From positions 8,937,698-9,001,697 of the forward strand of contig OZ038325.1 of assembly GCA_964035795.1 (NCBI GenBank): a DNA stretch of 64,000 nucleotides, given 5' to 3'. A program made the translations under genes and the position numbers. This document shows positions 1 through 16,157 of this stretch, piece by piece; the first letter of the stretch is position 1, and every line of letters starts with the position of its first letter. The notes under the pieces are model-generated. The model saw nothing but the letters and a program-made list of their open reading frames with translations, was not told the origin of the DNA and made no database searches. Source of the stretch: Pterobdella sp. o SKG-2022. Taxonomy: Eukaryota > Annelida > Clitellata > Hirudinida > Piscicolidae.

Positions 1-3000
1 TGTTTGACAGTGGGAAACTGATAATTAGGGTTTTGAACTTTCATCTGCCAGTGAAGATGGGTGATATGAGGTTCTGGATGATGAGAAAATTTTTGTTGAA
101 TCAGTATTTAGCTTGTAGTATTATTGACTGCGATGTTTCTACAAGTATGAAGGTTCTATCAAGAAGTTATGGAAATTTATTATCTCCTACAACTTCTCAT
201 ACATTTAAATGAACACTGTTACAATATAAATGATTATTAACAATAACTTTTAAAATAACTATCAAAACAATAAAATAAAAATAATAATAATAATAAATAA
301 TATTATTTATTGTTCTTATTTTTATTCTTCCCTCTGCGGCCATAAAACAACATCATGCCAACCCTGTTTTGTTTTTTTATGCGCAGATTTAACAACCCAG
401 ATAAGGTAAGGTTGTTTTGGAGTTTGGATCCAGATTTATTGGTTTAATTAACTTTAATTATGGATTAATAATGAAAGTTTAATTCAATTTTTTTCTTAAT
501 TACTTTCTATTATATATATTAATAAAATGGATTTAATTTATTAATTAATTTTAGTTAAAAGCTTATAATAAGGGTTAGTATTGATTTTTTTAAAGTCAAG
601 TTTATTTTTAGAACTCTTCTATTTATAATTCCTCAATAAGGTAACATATAGCTAAATTTAAATTAAATACACCTTTGATTAACGGTTGTATTCCCAAGTT
701 TTTTCGACATTTTTAATATATTTGAACCTCTACATGATAATGTAAGTTCATCTTACGAAAAGCTTCCTTGGAATAAAATAAACTCCCAAAAGTGTTTTCA
801 ATTGAATATTTACATTTGGCTCGAAGAATTAAAACATTCATGCTGTTATGAGCACTTTTAACAATAAAAACAACAATAATAATCTCATTATGAACTAAAA
901 TAATAAATTTGATAATAACAATAATAATGCTAATAATAACAATAATAATGCCAATAATAACAATAATAATGCTAATATTAACAATAATAATGCTAATAAT
1001 AACAATTATAAGGCTAATAATAACAATAACATCACTAGCAATAACACCACTTGAATGAAATGACGCTAATACAAATTAAGCTATTAATAGCCACCATAAG
1101 GAATCAATTGAACTATTACCATGACCTCTAATCGTTGGTCATTATACCAGGGACATCCCTGTGTTTATGCTTGTTTAGTTAGTAACTCTATCAAGATTTT
1201 AATGTAGTAGTAGTAGTAGTATCATTCGTGTTTTCTTGCGCATGAGCAGCTCAACGGATGTATTAAGGAAATTTTCCATTGCATTACACGTGGCCGATTT
1301 TTTTGTTTTATCAGTTTACTTTTCGTTTGAAGATGATGAGGTTTGTGATGGTGATGATGATGAGGATAACAATGAGATTGCTTATGTTGATGATGATAAT
1401 GAAAGTGAAGAGGATGATGATGATGGTTGTATTAATCATAAGGGGGATGAAGATTATTGTGGCGATGATGATGATGAGGAGAAGAGTGACGATGATGATT
1501 TTTATTTACACCTGTATTCACTTTTCCAATGTTTTTTCCAAAAAATAATTGCGACAATATTTTCATTCAGTGGTTATATCATCACTTCATTCAGGGTTTT
1601 TGTTCTTCCGTATTAAATAATAAATCCTTTCATTATTACGTTTGTGGGTCTTTTTACTTCCAAAAACTGTATAAAATCACAAAAACAGCAAAAAAAAATA
1701 ATATTTTTTTTATTATTTGGTAGCACTAATTACCGGAATAATCGAGCCATTAAGCTTCGTGTAAGTATTAATGTTTAGCTCATATTATCGCTCATGTTTT
1801 TTGGTATTCATTTTTTCGTTTTTTATTAAGTTTTGTCCTAACTTTTGGAGTTTTTTAAAAATATCTTTTATAGCTTCATAATGATATGACGTAATTTCAA
1901 TAAATTAGATTCTGTTCTTGTTTAAATTTTCGTTTACATAGCAACAAGCTTGTGTTTAAAAGTTAAGCGAGGTGTGAACTATTTTATAATTTGAAAATTT
2001 TTGAAATTAAAAAGATAGTTTTTCTTTTATTTTATAAAAATTCCTTTTGTTCTATTAGTCACTCTTCATTTCAATCTGCACCCCACCAACCAATCAGCAC
2101 TCAACATGAATAATTCCTCTTCTCTCATTGGTCGAGAGAATCTTCAACATTTTCTAATAGATAAAATTGTGATGGGCGAATCTTGACTTCAAATATATGC
2201 TACAAAAATACCCAACATACATTGAGATGTCAATGTTTCTTATATAATCTAAAACGCTGCGCTATATAAAATACATTGAAAGAATAATATTATTTATTTT
2301 GCTCAAGTGGATAAACTTTTCGTTCAATATAATAAAATTATTTTCAAAAATAAAACAACCTTGAAGTTATCCGCATAATTTGCTGCGACATTTGAACGCT
2401 GTGGTTTCCTCACACTTTCTTACACCTCGGATACAGCCAGAAACTTTCAACGCCAGGATTTTTATAACCCCCAATCCTCTTAGTGCGTATCACCCAAGTT
2501 TAATGGAAAAGAATTAAAGAAACTCATAATGGCTGCTTATTAGTTTATAGTTAAAATCTTAAATAACTACATAACTCATCTTTATCTTCAGACCGCCATG
2601 ATTAGAAAAAAACTCTTCATGCTAATATAATAACCAAAAAATAAACAAAGCTAATGAAAAAAACTACCATTCAAAAAAACGTCTCCACTAACATACTAAC
2701 ACGAGACACAAAGCTCCCTTCAACCCCTTGGTTCAACATTGTGCTTTTAACCAATCTACTATCCACTGGATCTCCTGCATGGAGTTGTAATGATTTGTTA
2801 CATCATTTGATCCTAATTTGTAGTGAGTTTTCGTAGTTGTGTTATGGTGGTTTAAATCAGATTTGATTTGTGGTTGAGAGGATGAATTTGATTGTGTGAG
2901 AACTTTGTGTAATAGTTTTGTGAATAAACGATAAATTAATGGAGAAAAATTTAATTGTATGAAAATTTGTATTTAATGAAAGGTCAGTGGATACATTATT

Positions 3001-3517
3001 TATAGAAAATAAGTGATTGGCTGTCTGGTGCAATTGAGTTGAATAAATTTAAAAACTCAAAAAAGTTTAACTAAAAATTTGCACTATTTGAAAGGGTGAA
3101 TACCAAAATAAACACCAACGCCACAAGAATAAAAAATAATCTTCCAATACCAATAGAATAATACCCAAAAACATCACCCAATATTAAAAATGTAATACCC
3201 AAAAAAAAATCCCCCAATATTATAAAGGATATCACCCAAAAGTGCACTGACAAGAAAGGAACCATGAAGAGATGAAGTGCGATGCTAAGAGAGATAAGAC
3301 TTAACAATGCTACTTTTTGGGTGCTTCTAATTTCCCTTGAAATTATAGGAGTTTCAATATAACTCCACTTTTAAATCATGGGAGTTTTAAAATGATTTCA
3401 CTTTTAAATTATATAACTTTAAATATAATTTCACTTTTAAATCATGGAGTTCTCTATATGATAAGATGGCGAGAATTAGATCAAATTATTTATTAGATGC
3501 ATTTTAAGATTAGTTAT

Positions 3518-3675
3518 TAAGCTTTAAAACATCAATTGAGGATTCATACATTTCTTTAAAAGAAAAGCTATACTTATCGATAAGCATAGCCTTTTCTTTT
3601 AAAGAAATGTATGAATCATCAATTGATGTTTCAAAGCTTAATTGCTATACAAAACGTACATAGGATGTCTCTAAA
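3518..3675. repeat. Hairpin-forming insertion with 12-bp flanking direct repeats
   Basis: A near-perfect palindrome runs from about 3511 to 3647, centred on TTATCGATAA at 3574-3583, with arms of roughly 60 bases. The unit is bracketed by the identical 12-mer AAGATTAGTTAT at 3506-3517 and 3676-3687. Arms plus flanking repeat suggest a foldback or MITE-like insertion. No coding capacity is visible. Confidence 0.6.
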
Positions 3676-4734
3676 AAGATTAGTTATGTTATTTGATGAA
3701 TATTCTTGGAGGAGGGTTGATAAGGTTGGCTTTGATGGTCCTTTTTAGTTCAATTATAAATAGAAGAGTAATGTACCAGGTAATCTATATAGAAATATTT
3801 ATTATATATAAGAGTTATAATATTAATATTTTTATTCATTTATATAGCGCTTAAAAACCAATTTTTTAAATATTTATTTCATTAATTTTTTAATTTATAA
3901 TAAATTGTTAATCAAAAAATAAAGCCAAGTCTCTAAGCAAATTCGATGGAATATAATCAAAAGGCTAATTGAAATGCTAGCTTATCAATTGTATGATTAA
4001 GACTGCAGTAATATAGCATATAGATTAACCATTAGTGTCTAATTATTCAAATGCCTTTAAATCTAGGCAGAGGTGCTTATAAAAATGAGTTCATGATGAG
4101 AAATTCATTAAAATAAAAAGGTCAGATGGGAAAAATGCTTATTATTATTATTATTATTATTATCATTATTACTGTGTTAAACTTTAATTTGGAGGATTTG
4201 AATTGGGAGTTTTTGAAAAAAGCACAGAATATAGAGATTCTGTATTCAATAAAAGGTTCCACAAAGCGCAGTTATTTTAATCAAAATACTCAGTTTTTTA
4301 AATGTTTTTTTTCCAAATTTAAAAAATCATAGCTTAAATACATTATCAAAGTGCATTTGGAATCTATTAAAAAAGCTTAGCTAATAATATTAATATTGGT
4401 TTTTAAATATTATTCTCAATAAAAATTTATATATAATACATTTTTATTACCCCACTATGAATACCATGTCCAAAAAATCTCAATATCAGCAAAAATTAAA
4501 TGAATTTTTATATAAACTACATTCGAATAGCTTCAACAGCTTAATACAACTCTCCCAAGCCAAAAGGTTCAATATGCCTTTATTCCAGGCACAATTAAGA
4601 TGATTGATAAGACAATTAGCTAGAGCTGGAAAAGATAAGGATGTAGATTTGATGTTTTGAGAGATGATGAGGATGATGTTGTTGATATTGTTGTTGATGA
4701 TGACGATGATGATGTTTAAATGCATCAACGCTTG

Positions 4735-4824
4735 AATGAAATACAATAGCCTGAATCTCAAAGTAAGGACAACAAACCCAAAGTATTTATTAAATGACAC
4801 GAAGCTTTTTGTAAGGCTAGCTTA
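4735..4824. repeat. Short dispersed insertion, copy 1, with 12-bp flanking repeats
   Basis: The 12-mer CATCAACGCTTG occurs at 4723-4734 and again at 4825-4836, bracketing 90 bases. The enclosed sequence matches the insertion at 22195-22292 over about 55 bases, beginning ACAATAGCCTGAATCTCAAA. The flanking repeat differs between the two copies, as expected for target-site duplications. The second inverted arm seen in copy 2 is degraded here. Confidence 0.65.
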
Positions 4825-4933
4825 CATCAACGCTTGTAAACAATGGTTTACTCTATTAATTTTGTATTGTGGTTATTTGTGTTATGGGAAGGTAGTGTGA
4901 GGACTTAGTTGAGATAGATTCAATAGAGTTAAA

Positions 4934-5066
4934 CCATCACTTTCATCATCCCCACCAATATCATCATCATCAGCACCTACATCACCGTCATCATCATAAT
5001 CATCTTCATCCCCACCAACATCATCTTCATCATCCCCTACATCATCATCTTCTTTTTCATCATCGC
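4934..5066. repeat. CATC/CACC-rich simple repeat before Zic start
   Basis: Imperfect ATC and CACCA repeats run up to about 12 bases from the proposed Zic start codon. They probably lie in the 5' untranslated region or promoter of Zic. Confidence 0.6.
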
Positions 5067-5078
5067 ATACAGATTACA

Positions 5079-10035
<4,957 letters not shown>

Positions 10036-12742
10036 GTCTTATTCAATGTTTTTGGTAAAAATTTATTTTTTATAAAGTATTCTTAACTTTTATTGTTTTA
10101 TTTCATTTTTTTCAGTATTTTTAAAATTTTTATTCTTTGTTTCTATTTATAACTTTGGAACATCTTATTTTCAATTAAAAACTGACATCAGTTTGGATTT
10201 CAATAAAACATCCCCTCGTGCTTCTTTGTTTTTCGGGAGGTCTACAAGATTTTAAAATATTTTTATAATATCAATTTTTGTGATAAAAAAAAACAGTGAA
10301 TTATTTTTAGAAAAATAAAAAAAAACAAAAATGGAGGTTTAAAGCCAGGGCATTAAATCCTGGTTATATGGTATCTATAAGTGTTTTTATCTGCTTCCAG
10401 ACTTTTTAGAAAGGATTTTTATTTGAAGAATTGAATTAAAATTTAATTTTATGCGAATAATTGAAAAAATATCAAAATTATAATGGTGGTTTTAAATTAA
10501 ATATTGACTTTTTAAAAAGCAAAAAGTTTAAAATTCATTTTTCAATTTAAAATTTTTTGTTTTGATTTTTGAAACAATGCCAAAAAAATAAATAATCAAA
10601 ACATCCGGAATGAATTGCGACATCAAGAGTGGTTGAGGTGCATTAAAGATGGAAAAAAATGCCTGCGAGTAACATACATTCAAGATATAAATCAAACGTG
10701 GGTGTGTGTTTGTGTGTTTTTCAAACAAGAATTTATAGTTTCTTATACATATGACGTCATCAATATAAAAAAACAGACATAAATAAATATTTGTCCATTT
10801 GGTGTATTCCCATTGTCTACCTTATTTATAACTTGGTTTAAGTTTTTCCCACCACTTTCTTTTTTTCCCACACATTTCCTCCCTTCCACTCTCCTTGGAG
10901 TAAAAATTTTTATCACCCTCATACTCAATACTCTGGGAGGAGCCATTGTGGTTTTTGAAAAATAATAAGAAATTAATGAAAAATATAAAAAAATCAATAA
11001 AAACTAAAAATTACTACTAAAGGTAAACAATATAAAAAAAATGTAAATATAAATAAAAAAAATACCTGCACGTTTAAAAGAAATAAAAGTATTGAATAGG
11101 GATGTGTAAGTATACTGGGCACTGAAGGACTCAAGTTTGTTGACGTCATCATTAAATATGTTCGGAACACGTGCTTGACTGCGGTTGTTGGCCAATAGGA
11201 CGGGTGGATGGATAGATGAATAGATGTATGGATGGGTTGGTGGAGGGATGGATGGGTTGGTGGATGGATGGATATATTAGTGGTTAAGCTAATCGAGTAT
11301 TATTTTGATGAATCATACATTAGAAACCAAAGAAATAAATGAGAAAGAAGTATTTAAATAAGTGCTTTAAGAACTGGAATGTTTTAAAGGACGTATTTTA
11401 TGATAAAAGAAGAACTTGTCTTGAATAATTTACTCTCCTCTTGGTATATTTCTCTAGGTGTGAAAACCATCTTTGCTTTTGCTTTCAGTTATTTCTTGCT
11501 GTATTTTGATAATTTTTTCAATTATTTATTTATTAAAAACCCATTTTTTCAACATCTATCCATCCATCCACCCATCCATCCATTCACCCATCTACCCATA
11601 TATCCATTCCTCCATCCATCCATCCATTCCTCCATCCATCCATTCATTAATTCATCTAAATAAACAATCATTATAGTCAAAAACCATTTCAAATGACCAC
11701 TTTACTCCTCCCTTTAAACGGACGTCAAGCTTTCTCATCCAATCAAATCCTCCCATTTGTGACACGTGATTAAATGCCTTAAAAGTCACGTTATGTTTAT
11801 CAATATTTTTTTCATTAAAATAAATATTAACATGGTGATGATGATGAGGATGATGATGAGGATGATGATGAGGATGATGGTGATGATGATGAGGATGATG
11901 AGGATGATGATGATGAAGATGATGATAATGATACTCTTCTAACACACTAAAATTTATTTTTAAATGCCAAGTTAATTAATATTCACACTGTGTTACTAAA
12001 AATAAACTTAAACACACCGCCCATTAAAGAAGGCAGTTTAATACTGCATACAAACTTCTCATTAATATTCATAGAGTGACCCAAATATAACCTCATCTGA
12101 CCTGAATTCGGACTGATGAACTCAAGAAGCAATAAAGGAGGGAAGGTATTTAATAAAGTAACTTGAGTGAAGCCTATAAGTGATTGGTTGGTGGGAGAGA
12201 GTTGGAAAGGTGGTTGAAACAAACCTTGACATATGCTTCCTTATGTAGAGAGATTGATGAATACTTTTGTGCATGGAGATTTTGATTTGAATGTTTCATT
12301 GTTATCGACGTATTTGTTTCAAGAATTATTTGAGGGTTTTTGTTAATTAAATGCGAAATTTTCTTCTTGTTCATGTGGCGCTGTATTCAGAAAGGTAACA
12401 AATTAAAAGACGTGGCTCATATATATAAGACAATGTATTTTGAAGCTATCGGGGGGCATTTTTCATTAAAGTGTTGTAATCTTTATTTTTTGGAAAAAAC
12501 TTGAATACAATTTTTTTAATTTTTTTTATTTATTTTCTTATTTTTATAATTTAATCGCATATGCAGTGAATATTTGTTCTAAAATTGTTAGCAATAGTTT
12601 TATCTAAGTTACTTTTTAAATAAGCAAAGTTGCTGAGCGATTATAAACTTAAATTTTTTCTCTAATATGTATATATAAGCTGTAAATTTATAAGTTTCTA
12701 AACGATCAAAACATTTGATTCTTATTTTTTGTATAGATCACA
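10036..12742. other. Zic 3' region and spacer before PDSS1
   Basis: I found no conserved coding exon. The first few hundred bases are probably the Zic 3' untranslated region. Simple repeats include GGAT/GATG (about 11200-11275), its complement TCCA/ATCC (about 11555-11650) and GATGAG (about 11830-11930). Confidence 0.6.
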
Positions 12743-15493
12743 ATGAAACGAGCTTTACTAAAATTATATAATCGTCCGATTTCGTTGCTAAAGAAGACCT
12801 TCATGAAAGTACATCAATTTCTATAATAAGTCTCCTAACTTTCAACCAAAAGACTTTCATACAAAATTCATAGAGTTATTTTATAATTTTCTATGGTTTT
12901 TGGTTTCAATTCTTATACATAGCATTAACATGTGAGTATTTTCTTCAAGGACTTTTTGAACAAAAGTTCTAGAACATTCTCAATGCAAACTACGTCTGAT
13001 CAATATGTCAACTATTCTAAAAGAGATTTTGAACTGATTCAAGAAAACATTAAAAAGGTCATTTCACCATTAATTTTTATTTATTTTATAACATAATTTA
13101 GCTGAAACAATTTTATTAACTAAACAAAAATTTTTTTAAGTCAAAGCCACATTATCAAACCTGGTATATAAAGAAACTGTTTGGTTTTTGTGTACATTAC
13201 TCAATAATGTGATTTTGTTTTACATGAAGCTTTGTGTTGTTAGTGTTTAATTTGAATTATTTTTATTCTAAACTGAATAATTTCATATAATTTACAACAA
13301 TTTTTTTTTCTATATTCATAATTCCAATACCCACATACACAATCTAAAACCACCTCACCCTAAACCACATGGACACACCAATACCAGGAGCTAACCAATG
13401 AGAACAAAGATTTACAGCAAGCATCCCAGCACCACTTTGATGGCTGTGGTAAGTACATCCGACCAACCATCTGCTTGCTAATGGCTCAAGCTTGCAATTC
13501 AGATCATAAGTTGGTTCTGTTGTTTTTGTGTGTATGTGTATAATTATCTGTTTATATATTTTGAAAATATTGAGTCTAGGTGTTTTTAGTTTATAATTTG
13601 ACTTGTTTAAAACCTTTTCGCAACCTATATAAAATAAACTTTTTCATCATCAACTCCATCCCACTCAACTAACCAAAGACAATAATTGCTTCACTACCAA
13701 CCCTTCCACTCTACCCATGACCAACCCAGGGTAGTAAAAGAATCACAGCGAGAGGTAGCAACTATAGTGGAGATGATACACACAGCATCTTTGCTGCATG
13801 ATGATGTCATCGATGCTTCAGACAGCCGAAGGGGAGCTAAGACTGCTCAGTGTATATGGGGACAGAAAAAGGTGTGTGTGTGTGTGTGTGAAGTATCAAT
13901 GGATGTGTGAGTGCGTGTATTTATTTGTGTTGTTCGTGTTGGTTTTATAAATGCTTTATAACTAGTATTAAACTCACATAAAATTACAACTTCAGGCAGT
14001 TTTGGCGGGAAACTACATTCTAGCCACAGCTTCTGTCAAACTTTCCCGTCTGAACAACACTCTGGTCACTAATATTTTGTCTCAAGTCTTGCATGACCTT
14101 GTTACGGGTGTGTGTATGTGTGTTATTATTATCCTTTTTTTATTATTATTACTATTATTTTTATTGTTGTCATTATTCTTATCATATCATATGTAACTTA
14201 GGAGAGTTTATGCAATTGGGATGCAAGGAGAAGTCGACAGAGAGATTCCAACACTACCTCAAGAAGACGTACAAGAAGACTGCTTCTCTCATTGCTAACA
14301 GCTGCAAAGCTGTGAGTGTGTGTGTATATATGTATGTGTGTTTGTTTGTTTGTCTTTCTGTGTTTGTTTTTTTTTCTGCTTTTTGCTCATTTTTGTTTGT
14401 TTGAGGTTATTGGTGTTTAACTTCAAAATAGTTCTTTTTATTCATAAATTCCAACCTCTACTTAGAAACACACACACACACACATACACAGGTGGCTCTG
14501 TTATCAGATGGACCAACATCTCTGGCAGACGTCGCTTACCACTATGGACGCCATATTGGAATCGCATTCCAGGTCTCACTAACCACCAAAGCAATTAATT
14601 TTTCATTGTTAAAGTTTTTTTGCTCAAAGAATATTTGCTTGTATCAGCTGATAGATGACTGCTTGGATTTCACAGCTGATGAGTCACATTTGGGAAAACC
14701 CGTCACAGCTGACCTCAAACTAGGTCAATAGTAATAATAAAATTTTCCATTTTTATTATTATTCTTATTATTAATTTTATTGTTTATTTAATCATTGTTA
14801 TTGATATCAGGGCTCGCAACAGCGCCAGTGTTGTACGCCTCCGAACAAGTGGGTGTCAGTGATGGTGTGTTTTGTGTGTGGTTGTGGCTGCGTTATTGTT
14901 TGTGGTTGTGGCTGCTTTATTTTGTGTGGTTGTGATTTTATGTATTGTGCATCGTTATTATTGCATATATTTTATGATTTCTATGATTTTCAAGTTTAGC
15001 ATTTGAATATATATTGACATAAAACACTCATTCTGGACCCATTAAAACGTGAGCGAGGCTTAGAAGAATATATGCTTCAGTCATACACACACACCACCAA
15101 AGTTCCCGGAACTGGATGAGCTAATAGCACGTCGTTTTGGGAGGTGTGGTGACGTGGAGAGGGCTGTAAGACTGGTTTCCAAGAGTCGTGGTGTGCCCAA
15201 GTGTCGATCCCTGGCTGCTCAACACTGTGAAGAAGCTATCACGTTAGTTTTGTTTGGTTCTATGTTTTGTTATGTATGTCTGTTTGTATTCATTTATTTT
15301 TGTTTATTTTTTTGATTAATTGTTTTATTTCTTTATTCATTTATTTAGATATTTCTAGCTTTGATAAACCAAATTTCCCACCTTATATGCACGCAAACAT
15401 CATCCCAGACATCTGTTAAACTCAATGGAAGAATCGGCAGCTAGAAACTCGTTGGTGAAGATGGCCAAAAACATAGTGAACAGAGATAAATAA
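12743..15493 (+). CDS. PDSS1: Polyprenyl diphosphate synthase subunit 1
   Basis: This is the catalytic subunit that builds the long isoprenoid side chain of ubiquinone in mitochondria. Eleven exons join in frame: 12743-12808, 12950-13057, 13388-13509, 13730-13871, 13996-14107, 14202-14311, 14492-14572, 14648-14723, 14811-14848, 15103-15242 and 15409-15493. The product is 359 residues. The first exon is basic and hydrophobic with few acidic residues, as in a mitochondrial targeting peptide. [20 protein letters not shown] matches the family's substrate-entry region. The first aspartate-rich motif DDVID is at residues 123-127 and the second, DDCLD, at 250-254, so both Mg-diphosphate sites are intact. 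[13 protein letters not shown] and GIAFQLIDD are strongly conserved. The C-terminus ends NRDK, close to human TRDK. The two N-terminal exons rest on weak similarity; the rest is certain. Confidence 0.94.
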
Positions 15494-16157
15494 AAAGATT
15501 TTTTTTGGTTTTTATCGTTTAATTGAAAAAATATTTGAAATGTACTTAAAATGTTAATTGAAATAGATAATAAGTCTAACCCATAAAAGTAAGACGATGA
15601 GCGATGATGAGGATAAAACTAATGACAAAAATTGAGTGAGTTTTAGTTCAAGATGTTGGTCGATGTTTCAAACAACAATGTCTGCGCATTATAAATGGTT
15701 TCACAGAAAGATCAGTACTGCAATGAAATGCAGACCGGTTATGTTATTTGGATTGATTGCTAAATGTGATGTAAACTATGCATTTGTTCTAGGTTTTTAC
15801 TTGAGAAGGAATATATCGTTAAAGATAATAAAAATTTAATGCATTTGTTACTTTCAAGTAACCAAAGCTTTTTAAAACTCAATAATCAACTTTCTTCTTA
15901 ATTAAAAATGTCGATTTTTTTTGTTTCAAGTTCTTTTCAAAATTCATTCCACAAGAATAACTTCAAATAGCATTTTTAAAAAGCTGTTTGCCCATAAAAA
16001 CTTGTATATACAAATTTTTGGTGTGGTAGGAAGAAATGCTTCGTAAGATTATATCCAAAGTATGTCCCGTTGTTTTGATCTATTAATATAAATAGCGGGC
16101 TCATGCATTATTGAAGGTAAATATGGTTGAAAATAGAGTTGATTATTATTTGTTACA
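15494..16157. other. Spacer between PDSS1 and the fibrinogen-domain gene
   Basis: This AT-rich stretch contains the PDSS1 3' untranslated region. I see no supported gene in it. One open stretch near 15636-15839 has no recognisable product. Confidence 0.55.

Larger units (their letters stand above)
1..5078. other. Intergenic spacer upstream of Zic
   Basis: No conserved coding exon was recognised in this stretch. It is AT-rich with AAT/AAC triplet runs (about 880-1050) and a GAT/GAC-rich run (about 1330-1500). That run reads as an acidic peptide in one frame but looks like microsatellite translation. It also holds a long palindrome (3518-3675), a short dispersed insertion (4735-4824) and CATC-rich sequence just before Zic. 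Zic enhancers could lie here, but I cannot point to one. Confidence 0.6.

Noticed and set aside
1236..1616. Acidic 126-residue open frame
   Set aside because: Its acidic stretch is translated GAT/GAC microsatellite, and the rest has no homology or splice context.
11555..11650. CRISPR-like or structured repeat array
   Set aside because: It is a plain TCCA/ATCC microsatellite without spacers, in a eukaryotic sequence.
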